DNA of 64,000 bases from VAZQ01 sp963785745. Its GTDB lineage: Bacteria; Pseudomonadota; Alphaproteobacteria; Rhizobiales; Xanthobacteraceae. The position numbers and the translations under genes were made by a program. This document shows, piece by piece, positions 54,698-61,624 of this stretch (the stretch's first letter is position 1; each line of letters opens with the position of its first letter). The DNA lies in contig CAWAWR010000009.1 of the NCBI GenBank assembly GCA_963785745.1, positions 496,001 through 560,000 of the forward strand, read 5' to 3'. The notes beneath the pieces are model-generated. The model was given only the letters and a program-made list of their open reading frames with translations, made no database searches and had not been told where the DNA came from.

Positions 54698-55708
54698 CTA
54701 GTTCGAGCGCGCGATACAGAACTCGACCGCTTCTTCGAGCGCTTCCTTCATCGGCGAGGCGGGGAACAACGCCAGCGCGTCCTTCGCGATCGCGCCATAG
54801 TGGCGGGCGCGCTGGATCGTATCCTCCAGCGCCCGATGGCGGGCCATCAGCGCGATCGCCTGTTCGAGATCGGCGTCGGTCGAAACGCCGTCTTCCAGCG
54901 CGCGCCGCCAGAACGAGCGCTCGCTCTCGGAGCCGCGGCGGAACGACAGCACCACCGGCAGCGTGATCTTGCCTTCGCGGAAATCGTCGCCGACGTTCTT
55001 GCCGAGCTTGGCGGCCTTGCCGCCGTAGTCGAGCGCGTCGTCGACGAGCTGGAACGCGATGCCGAGGTTCATGCCGAACGAACGGCAGGCCGACTGCTCG
55101 TCCTTCGAGCAGCCGTTGAGGGCGGGGCCGACCTCGCAGGCGGCGGCGAACAGCTCCGCGGTCTTGGCGCGGATCACCGATAGGTATTCGTCCTCGGTGG
55201 TCGCGGTGTTCTTGGCGGCGGTGAGCTGCATCACCTCGCCCTCGGCGATGACCGCCGCCGCGGAGGACAGGATTTCGAGCGAGCGCATCGAGCCCACCTC
55301 GACCATCATCTTGAACGCCTGTCCGAGCAGGAAGTCGCCCACCAGGACGCTCGCCTCGTTGCCCCACAGCAGCCGGGCGGCGAGCTTGCCGCGCCGCATC
55401 TCGCTCTCGTCCACGACGTCGTCGTGCAGGAGCGTCGCGGTGTGCATGAATTCGACCGCCGCCGCCAGCTTGACGTGACCCTCGCCGCGGTAGCCGGCGA
55501 GGCGGGACATCGCCAGCGTCAGCATCGGCCGCAGCCGCTTGCCGCCCGACGCGATCAGGTGGTTCGCCACCTCCGGGATCATCGTCACTTCCGACCCGGT
55601 GCGCGACAGGATGGTGGCGTTGACCCGCTCCATGTCGGCCGACACGAGCGCAGTGAGCCGCTCGATCGACGAAGTCGAGTGGCTTTCAAACGGAACGACG
55701 ACGGCCAA
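54698..55708 (-). CDS. Polyprenyl (octaprenyl/decaprenyl-type) diphosphate synthase
   Basis: A 336-residue trans-isoprenyl diphosphate synthase. The first Asp-rich motif is LLHDDVVDESEMRRG and the second is FQLVDDALDYGG, with GGKRLRPML near the N-terminus. It elongates farnesyl diphosphate with isopentenyl diphosphate to make the ubiquinone side chain. The residues before the first Asp motif (MHTAT) suggest a long-chain product; exact length cannot be read. It is divergent from the GT2 gene, with a perfect inverted repeat in the shared spacer. Confidence 0.93.
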   Translation of the reverse strand: MAVVVPFESHSTSSIERLTALVSADMERVNATILSRTGSEVTMIPEVANHLIASGGKRLRPMLTLAMSRLAGYRGEGHVKLAAAVEFMHTATLLHDDVVDESEMRRGKLAARLLWGNEASVLVGDFLLGQAFKMMVEVGSMRSLEILSSAAAVIAEGEVMQLTAAKNTATTEDEYLSVIRAKTAELFAAACEVGPALNGCSKDEQSACRSFGMNLGIAFQLVDDALDYGGKAAKLGKNVGDDFREGKITLPVVLSFRRGSESERSFWRRALEDGVSTDADLEQAIALMARHRALEDTIQRARHYGAIAKDALALFPASPMKEALEEAVEFCIARSN

Positions 55709-55754
55709 GGAAAAACTCCGGTTTCAGGGACGCGGGAGCATAGAAACGCTATTC

Positions 55755-55781
55755 TTGACGGACAAGAGCGCAATCCGTCAA
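55755..55781. promoter_or_regulatory. Inverted repeat in divergent promoter region
   Basis: TTGACGGA and TCCGTCAA form a perfect 8-bp inverted repeat with an 11-bp spacer. It lies between the divergent polyprenyl synthase and GT2 genes, 32 bp before the GT2 start. The left arm also contains a -35-like TTGACG. It could be an operator for a dimeric regulator; no regulator is known. Confidence 0.4.
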
Positions 55782-55812
55782 ACCAACGTAGGGTTGCGAA
55801 TTGGGAGAATCA

Positions 55813-56805
55813 ATGACCGACGCCGGGCTGGGGGTGCAGCGTTCGGAAGGCCAGCAGTCGCGCCAGCGGCTTGCGGTGCTGGTGCCGTGCTTCAACGAGG
55901 AGGCCGCCATTGGGCAGGTGGTGCGGGATTTCCGTGCCGCATTGCCGCAGGCTGCCGTCTACGTCTACGACAACAACTCGACCGACCGCACCATGGAAGT
56001 CGCGCGCGCGTCCGGCGCGGTGGTCCGGCGGGAGACCCATCAGGGCAAGGGCAATGTGGTGCGGCGGATGTTTTCCGACATCGACGCCGACGTCTACGTG
56101 CTGGTGGATGGTGACGCGACCTATGACGCGCCCTCGGCGCCGGCGATGATCGCGCGGCTACTGGAGGACCGGCTGGACATGGTCGTCGCGGCGCGCGTCC
56201 ATGCCGACGACGCCGCCTACCGGCGCGGCCACGTGACCGGCAACCGGCTGCTGACCGGCTTCGTCGCCACCGTGTTCGGCACCGCCTTCTCGGACATCCT
56301 GTCCGGCTACCGGGTGTTCTCGCGCCGCTTCGTCAAGTCCTTCCCGGTGCTGTCCGGCGGGTTCGAGATCGAGACCGAGCTGACCGTGCATGCGCTGGAG
56401 CTCGAACTGCCGGTCGCCGAAATCCAGACGCCGTATTATGCGCGCCCCGCGGGTTCGGTATCGAAGCTGTCGACTTGGCGCGACGGCTTTCGCATTCTCG
56501 GCACGATCCTGAAGCTCTATCGTTCGGAGCGGCCGCTGGCGTTCTTTTCGAGCATCGGCATCGCCATGGCCGTGATCTCGACCGGGCTCGCAATCCCTGT
56601 TGTCATTACCTTCGTCGAATATGGCATCGTGCCGCGGCTGCCGACCGCGATCCTTGCGATGGGCCTGATGCTGGCGGCGTATGTGTCGATCGCCGCCGGA
56701 CTGATCCTCGATACGGTGACGCGAGGGCGGCGCGAGGTGAAGCTGCTCGCCTATCTGGAGCAGCACGCCCCGGGCGAGGCATCGGATCGGCGCGAACGCG
56801 TTTGA
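55813..56805 (+). CDS. Glycosyltransferase family 2, polyprenyl-phosphate type
   Basis: A 330-residue GT2 with two C-terminal membrane helices (about 250-275 and 285-310). Catalytic features are LVPCFNEEAAIGQVVRDF, VYVYDNNSTDRTMEVA, the DGDATYD metal motif and SGGFEIETEL. The ATG at 55813 follows GGGAGA. The plan fits dolichyl/undecaprenyl-phosphate sugar transferases used with GT39-type enzymes; a GT39-like gene is at 38256. Donor and acceptor are not known. It sits in an otherwise isoprenoid/tRNA-related cluster. Confidence 0.88.
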   Translation: MTDAGLGVQRSEGQQSRQRLAVLVPCFNEEAAIGQVVRDFRAALPQAAVYVYDNNSTDRTMEVARASGAVVRRETHQGKGNVVRRMFSDIDADVYVLVDGDATYDAPSAPAMIARLLEDRLDMVVAARVHADDAAYRRGHVTGNRLLTGFVATVFGTAFSDILSGYRVFSRRFVKSFPVLSGGFEIETELTVHALELELPVAEIQTPYYARPAGSVSKLSTWRDGFRILGTILKLYRSERPLAFFSSIGIAMAVISTGLAIPVVITFVEYGIVPRLPTAILAMGLMLAAYVSIAAGLILDTVTRGRREVKLLAYLEQHAPGEASDRRERV

Positions 56806-56817
56806 GGTTGGACCGCC

Positions 56818-57048
56818 ATGCGTGAAATCGTCCGTACCAATGACTCGGTGCTGATCACCGCGATCGAGGCGCTGTTGCAAGGCGCGGACATTCCGCATGT
56901 CGTGTTCGACCAGAACATGAGCGTGCTCGAAGGTTCGATCGGCATGCTGCCGCGGCGGGTGATGGTCGCCGACGATCAACTGGATGCGGCACGCCGCCTG
57001 CTGACCGAGGCAGGTCTGGGGCACGAGCTGCGTCCCGATGGCGAATAG
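56818..57048 (+). CDS. DUF2007 domain protein
   Basis: A 76-residue product beginning MREIVRTNDSVLITAIEALLQGADI, the DUF2007 pattern of a strand-helix-strand unit followed by FDQNMSVLEG and PRRVMVADDQLDAARRLL. DUF2007 proteins are described as putative signal-transducing proteins of unknown role. It overlaps the next gene by 11 bases, implying translational coupling with the N6-methyltransferase. Confidence 0.88.
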   Translation: MREIVRTNDSVLITAIEALLQGADIPHVVFDQNMSVLEGSIGMLPRRVMVADDQLDAARRLLTEAGLGHELRPDGE

Positions 57049-57814
57049 GATGCCGGCGGACGGCACTACCGAGGACGCGGTTCTCGGCGGACGGTTGCGG
57101 CTGCGCCAGCCGCGGCGCGGGCACCGCGTCGGCCACGACGCCATCCTGCTGGCGGCATCCTGTCCCGCGCGGGCGGGCGACAAAGCCGTCGATCTCGGCG
57201 CCGGCGTCGGCGCCGCCGGACTTGCGCTGGCGGCGCGGGTTCCGGACACCACGGTGACGCTGGTCGAGATCGATCCCCGGCTGGCCGCCCTCGCGCAGGA
57301 GAACGCGGGGCTCAATCGCCTGGAGACGCGCGTCCGCGCCGTCGCGCTGGACGCTGCGGCGCCCGCGCGCGCGTTTTCCGCGGCCGGCCTTGCGCCCGAC
57401 AGCGTCGCGCGGGTGCTGATGAACCCGCCGTTCAACGATCCCGAGCGGCAGCGCGCGTCGCCCAATGCCGCGCGGGCGCTGGCGCATGCGGCGCCGCGGG
57501 CGGTGCTCACGCCTTGGATCAAAACCGCGGCGCGGCTGCTGCGCGCCCGAGGCACGCTGACTTTGATCTGGCGGGCGGACGGGCTGGCCGAGGTTCTGGC
57601 GGCGCTCGCGCCCGCGTTTGGCGCGGTCGCGGTGACGCCGGTTCATCCGGCCCCGGGCAAGCCGGCGATCCGGATCCTCCTGACCGCCGTCAAGGCGAGC
57701 CGGGCGCCGCTGGTGCTGGCGCCGCCGCTAACGCTCGCGGATGCATCGGGACGGCCGACGGCCGCGGCGGACGCGATACTTCGCGACGGCGCGGCGCTGC
57801 CGGTCCGGGATTAG
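57038..57814 (+). CDS. tRNA1(Val) (adenine-N6)-methyltransferase-like protein
   Basis: A 258-residue class I methyltransferase. A TrmN6/YfiC-like N-terminus (DAVLGGRLRLRQPRRGHRVGHDAILLA) is followed by the SAM motif VDLGAGVGAAGLALA and the amino-methyltransferase motif NPPFND. In E. coli the homologue methylates A37 of tRNA1-Val; the same role here is inferred. It starts inside the DUF2007 gene (11-base overlap). GC content is high, typical of the region. Confidence 0.86.
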   Translation: MANRMPADGTTEDAVLGGRLRLRQPRRGHRVGHDAILLAASCPARAGDKAVDLGAGVGAAGLALAARVPDTTVTLVEIDPRLAALAQENAGLNRLETRVRAVALDAAAPARAFSAAGLAPDSVARVLMNPPFNDPERQRASPNAARALAHAAPRAVLTPWIKTAARLLRARGTLTLIWRADGLAEVLAALAPAFGAVAVTPVHPAPGKPAIRILLTAVKASRAPLVLAPPLTLADASGRPTAAADAILRDGAALPVRD

Positions 57815-57892
57815 CTTTCACGACGATGACAAGCGATGCCGTGCACCGGACTTGTGCAACTGCCTAAAGATGCACGGCGATGGAGCTAAACG

Positions 57893-57991
57893 TTAATTCG
57901 TGCGTTCCTGAGACGGGCTGCGGCTGCCGATGTGCGACGCGGTCGCAATCGCGGCGATCAGCGCCAACAGGACGAAGATCTTGATTTCCAT
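57893..57991 (-). CDS. Possible small membrane or secreted peptide (32 aa)
   Basis: An ATG at 57991, 10 bases after AAGGA, begins MEIKIFVLLALIAAIATASH, a single hydrophobic segment, followed by a polar tail ending QERTN. It lies in the 358-bp spacer between the methyltransferase and the S49 peptidase genes, on the opposite strand. The rest of that spacer shows only short GC palindromes. The ribosome site and hydrophobic pattern support it, but no homologue is recalled. Confidence 0.4.
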   Translation of the reverse strand: MEIKIFVLLALIAAIATASHIGSRSPSQERTN

Positions 57992-58172
57992 TGTACGGAG
58001 TCCTTCCCACCCGGGCTTACGACAACAACGCGTCGTAGCAAGAAGCGTTCCAATGGTTGATAATTGCTAGCTTGCCGCCCCAATCCGGCCCCGATCTATC
58101 CGGTCTATGCAGCGGTATTAGGCCGGACCCGGGGCAAAATCTTGACCGGTTGCGACCCCCTGAGAGCGCACG

Positions 58173-59081
58173 ATGGCTGACCAAGGCATGTCCGAACATT
58201 TACGCCAGATGCTGGCCAGCCTGCGTGAAGCGGTGCGTCCCTGGCTGCCGAAGCGCATGCGCGGCGGCGCCGCCGTCGTCCCGGTGGTGCGCCTGTCGGG
58301 CGCGATCGGACTTTCGGCGCCGCTGCGGCCCGGCCTTTCGCTCGCCAGCGTGGCGCGGCCGCTCGAAAAGGCGTTCACGACACGGCGCGCCAGCGCGGTC
58401 GCGCTCCTGATCAATTCGCCCGGCGGTTCGCCGGTGCAGTCGCATCTGATCCATCTGCGCATCCGGGCGCTCTCGGCCGAGCATAAGGTGCCGGTGATCG
58501 CCTTCGCGGAGGACGTTGCCGCGTCGGGCGGCTACATGCTCGCCTGCGCCGCCGACGAGATCATCTGCGACAAATCGACGATTATCGGTTCAATTGGCGT
58601 GATCGGTGGATCCTTCGGATTTTCGGGCTTGCTGGAGAAGGTCGGCATCGAGCGGCGGCTGTATACGTCCGGCGAGCGCAAGGCCATGCTCGACCCGTTC
58701 CTGCCGGAGAAGCCGGAGGACGTGGAACGCCTGAAATCCGTCCAGCGCGAAATTCACGAGGATTTCATCGCACTGGTGAAGCAGAGCCGGGGCGCGCGCC
58801 TGACCGGCCCAGAAAATGACTTGTTCTCTGGGGAATTTTGGACCGGACGCAAAGCGGTGACGCTCGGCGTCGCCGACAGCATCGGCGACCTTCGCACCGT
58901 CCTGCGCCAGCGCTACGGCGAGGATGTGCGGATGCCGCTCGTCGGGCCGGAGCGCAGCCTGTTCGGACGCGCGCGTCCGGGCGTGGCGCTGAAGGAGCGG
59001 TTGTTCGGCGGCGCCGGACTGGCCGAGGAACTGATCTCGGCGCTGGAGGAGCGGGCGCTGTGGTCGCGTTACGGTCTATGA
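58173..59081 (+). CDS. S49 family signal peptide peptidase-like serine protease
   Basis: A 302-residue SppA/S49-type protein without an obvious N-terminal membrane helix. The fold begins VVPVVRLSGAIGL. The nucleophile Ser lies in DVAASGGYMLACAADEI and the base Lys in YTSGERKAMLDPF, with the conserved STIIGSIGVIGG between them. Family members degrade cleaved signal peptides or membrane protein fragments. The lack of a membrane helix suggests cytoplasmic or peripheral location. A composite palindromic repeat follows the stop. Confidence 0.9.
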   Translation: MADQGMSEHLRQMLASLREAVRPWLPKRMRGGAAVVPVVRLSGAIGLSAPLRPGLSLASVARPLEKAFTTRRASAVALLINSPGGSPVQSHLIHLRIRALSAEHKVPVIAFAEDVAASGGYMLACAADEIICDKSTIIGSIGVIGGSFGFSGLLEKVGIERRLYTSGERKAMLDPFLPEKPEDVERLKSVQREIHEDFIALVKQSRGARLTGPENDLFSGEFWTGRKAVTLGVADSIGDLRTVLRQRYGEDVRMPLVGPERSLFGRARPGVALKERLFGGAGLAEELISALEERALWSRYGL

Positions 59082-59104
59082 ACTTTCGCTGCGCACGCAA
59101 AGGC

Positions 59105-59270
59105 CTAGTGGTCCGATTCTAACATTCGCATCCCGTTGCGGCAGGCGACTTTGCGAATGTTAGAATCAAAGGACCACTAGCAAGTATAACTTGCTAGTGG
59201 AGTTTTGGATTTGACATTCGCGTTGTGAGTCCGCTGCCAGGTGGGTCGCGAATGTCAAATCCACTCCACT
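59105..59270. repeat. Composite of three nested palindromic repeats (family D)
   Basis: Three palindromes in tandem. First, 59105-59180, with arms CTAGTGGTCC/GGACCACTAG and GATTCTAACATTCGCA/TGCGAATGTTAGAATC. Second, 59174-59200, with 12-bp arms CCACTAGCAAGT/ACTTGCTAGTGG and an ATA loop. Third, 59207-59262, with 16-bp arms GGATTTGACATTCGCG/CGCGAATGTCAAATCC, enclosed by AGTGGA/TCCACT. The ACATTCGC core also occurs upstream of cydA. The first palindrome has symmetric GANTC sites at 59115 and 59163. Confidence 0.85.
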
Positions 59271-59299
59271 GGCGACAGGAGTTGGCACAGGAGATCGCA

Positions 59300-59506
59300 A
59301 TGCCGTTCGTCATTCCGCCGCTGGTGAAATGGGCCCTGGCCGCGTTCGGCGGCGCGGCTGCCGTGCATTGGGTGGTGCGGGAAGTCCGCCGCGTCAATGC
59401 GGAGATCGATCGGGTCAAGGCGGCGCCGGCGACGGATCTCGCGACCCGCAAGTCGCTGCCGACGCTGCGGCGCGATCCCGCCACCGGCGAGTGGCGCGTG
59501 ATCTAG
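59300..59506 (+). CDS. Small membrane-anchored protein (68 aa)
   Basis: The ATG at 59300 follows CAGGAGATC. One hydrophobic segment (about residues 3-24, MPFVIPPLVKWALAAFGGAA) precedes a charged tail with RREVRRVNAEIDRVKAA and a C-terminal TLRRDPATGEWRVI, a motif seen in short alphaproteobacterial proteins of unknown role. It is followed by a hairpin terminator. It is well supported as a gene but of unknown function. Confidence 0.72.
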   Translation: MPFVIPPLVKWALAAFGGAAAVHWVVREVRRVNAEIDRVKAAPATDLATRKSLPTLRRDPATGEWRVI

Positions 59507-59536
59507 AGCGTCCAGCCTCGGCGTCCCGAAAAGCGA

Positions 59537-59564
59537 AAATGCCCGGCGCAAAACCGGGCATTTT
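59537..59564. terminator. Bidirectional intrinsic terminator
   Basis: An 11-bp perfect stem AAAATGCCCGG/CCGGGCATTTT with a short CGCAAA-type loop. It lies between two convergent small genes (59300-59506 + and 59595-59714 -), and the A/T ends give U-runs in both directions. Confidence 0.85.
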
Positions 59565-59594
59565 CATTTGACGTCGATCGTTGCGAGTTCGGGT

Positions 59595-59714
59595 TCAGCC
59601 CGTCTGGTCCGGCGTTTGGTCGGATTTCATCAGGGCCTTCGCCACCATGACATGACCGCAAAGCGCGATGGTCACGAACGCCGCGACGAACGTGATGACG
59701 AGGATCTCGAGCAT
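59595..59714 (-). CDS. Small membrane protein (39 aa)
   Basis: The ATG at 59714 follows GGAGGGAG by 4 bases. The product MLEILVITFVAAFVTIALCGHVMVAKALMKSDQTPDQTG (given here only by its key parts: one membrane helix at residues 3-20, Cys19, then a polar tail) is a single-pass peptide. A longer in-frame start lacks a ribosome site. It lies divergent from glyQ, and the strong ribosome site is the main support. Confidence 0.6.
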   Translation of the reverse strand: MLEILVITFVAAFVTIALCGHVMVAKALMKSDQTPDQTG

Positions 59715-60007
59715 GGGCTCCCTCCAAAATACTGCTCGACTCGTTAGTCGGAGGGCATGAGCGCCAGGTTCACGAACAGTCGCCGGGAGCTGCCGGGGAG
59801 GGTGCCGCGTTGGGCGAAAACTCAAATTCTTTCAGGTGATTAGAGAAATGAAAATTCTTTGAGCGGCGGTCCAGCCTGAGCTGCTTGAACGCCGCCGGGG
59901 ACGAGGGCCGGGGGCCGCCTGGTGTCCGGTCCGCCGTTGCCTTGACCGCTCTAGGGGGCGCCGATAGGGTCCGCGCCCATCGAATCTTCCAAGAAAATCA
60001 CGCAAAA

Positions 60008-60951
60008 ATGACCGATCTTCCCGCCCACATGCGTCCGGAGCGGTCGTTCCAGGGTTTGATCCTGGCGCTGCAGCGCTATTGGGCGGACTACGGCTGCGTC
60101 ATCCTCCAGCCTTACGACATGGAGGTGGGGGCGGGCACCTTCCATCCGGCGACCACGCTGCGCGCGCTCGGGCCGAAGCCGTGGAACGCGGCCTACGTGC
60201 AGCCCTCGCGCCGGCCCGAAGGACGGCCGCTACGGCGAGAACCCGAACCGGCTGCAGCACTACTACCAGTTCCAGGTGATCCTGAAGCCGAACCCGCCGG
60301 ACCTGCAGGACCTCTATCTGAAGTCGCTCTATGCCATCGGCATCGATCCGACGCTGCACGACATCCGCTTCGTCGAGGACGACTGGGAATCGCCGACGCT
60401 CGGCGCCTGGGGGCTCGGCTGGGAGTGCTGGTGCGACGGCATGGAGGTGTCGCAGTTCACCTATTTCCAGCAGGTCGCGGGCTTCGAATGCGCGCCGGTC
60501 TCGGGCGAACTGACCTACGGCCTCGAGCGGCTGGCGATGTACGTGCAGGGCGTCGAGCGCGTCTACGATCTCAACTTCAACGGCCGCGAGGGCGCGCAGA
60601 AGGTGACCTATGGCGACGTCTTCCTGCAGGCCGAGCAGGAATACTCGCGGCACAATTTCGAGTACTCCGACACCGATATGCTGTTCGCGCAGTTCAAGAT
60701 GGCGGAGGAGCGCGTGCCGCAAATATCTCGCCGCCGGCTGGCGACGGCCGGCCACAATCAGAAGCCGCCATCTGATGGCGCTGCCGGCCTACGACCAGTG
60801 CATCAAGGCGAGCCACGTGTTCAATCTGCTCGATGCGCGCGGCGTGATTTCGGTGACCGAGCGGCAGAGCTATATTCTGCGGGTGCGCGAGCTGGCCAAG
60901 GCCTGCGGCGAGGCGTGGCTCGCGACCGAGGCGGGAGGAGCGGTGGCATGA
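60008..60951 (+). CDS. glyQ: Glycine--tRNA ligase alpha subunit (frameshifted)
   Basis: The catalytic alpha subunit of the tetrameric glycyl-tRNA synthetase. The N-terminus reads SFQGLILALQRYWADYGCVI and then ILQPYDMEVGAGTFHPATTLR. After an extra base near 60215 the text resumes DGRYGENPNRLQHYYQFQVI, then WECWCDGMEVSQFTYFQQ and GELTYGLERLAMY. A second extra base near 60712 is followed by CRKYLAAGW, with additional compensating changes between 60739 and 60771, and then ALPAYDQCIKASHVFN to the stop. Restored length is about 310 residues, normal. Since glyQ is essential, the breaks are taken as sequence errors. Confidence 0.93.
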
Positions 60952-61191
60952 GCAACGAACCCGAGATCGGCGGAACCGAGCCGATCACACATCGATGTGG
61001 TCGCGGGCGAGAGCTACTGGTGGTGCCGCTGCGGCCGCTCCAAGAGCCAGCCGTTCTGCGACGGCTCGCACGAGGGCACCGGCTTCGAGCCGATGGAGTG
61101 GAAGGCCGCGCGCGCGCGCCCGATGATGTTCTGCACCTGCAAGCGCACCAAGACGCCGCCGTTCTGCGACGACAGCCACGACGAGCTGTGA
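60948..61191 (+). CDS. CDGSH iron-sulfur domain protein (one frameshift)
   Basis: It starts in an ATGA overlap with the glyQ stop. An extra base near 60987 breaks the frame; restored text reads PITIDVVAGESYWWCRCGRS. Two CDGSH-type 2Fe-2S motifs follow: CRCGRSKSQPFCDGSH and CTCKRTKTPPFCDDSH. The product has about 80 residues. Tandem-motif CDGSH proteins bind labile 2Fe-2S clusters; their bacterial roles are unclear. Overlap with glyQ indicates translational coupling in the gly operon. Confidence 0.88.
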
Positions 61192-61336
61192 GCGGCAAGC
61201 AGCGTCACCGCGTTCAACCTTACTCCGCGCAATTTGAATCACTCGCGTTACGCCCCGCCAACCATCGCAGCGGTCTGCCGCGGAACTGGGCGCGGAGCCG
61301 CTACATTGCCGTCATGAACCAGACGAGTATTGAGTC

Positions 61337-61574
61337 ATGGCGCAGCTCTCGTATGACGTGGTGCCGCACGACGGCGGTTGGGCGATCCTGGTGACGCTCG
61401 GACCCGCCGACGCGTTCCCGACCAAGCAGGTCGCCTACGACGTTGCGGTCGGAGTTCGCCCGCAAGCTGCGATTCGCGGGCTTCGCGGTCAACGTCCAGA
61501 TCGAGCATGAGCCGGCGAAAAGCTGGCGGGCGCGCGGTAAAGCGGCGGCAGAGCCGGTGACAGGCCGGGCGTGA
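61337..61574 (+). CDS. Small DUF2188-like protein (one frameshift)
   Basis: It begins MAQLSYDVVPHDGGWAILV, the short strand pair typical of DUF2188-like proteins. One extra base near 61449 is corrected to give EFARKLRFAGFAVNVQIEHE, and the frame ends KAAAEPVTGRA at 61574. About 78 residues. Function is unknown. It lies between the CDGSH gene and glyS on the same strand, 50 bp before glyS. The family naming is by resemblance of the N-terminal pattern only. Confidence 0.6.
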
Positions 61575-61624
61575 CAAGCGCGCCGGTGGCTGGTACCTGC
61601 GGGTAAGCCCGCAAGGTAACCGCC

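Noticed and set aside
59105..59270. A CRISPR array or phage attachment site in the repeat block
   Set aside because: The repeats are palindromic and unevenly spaced with no unique spacers, no cas genes and no integrase are near.
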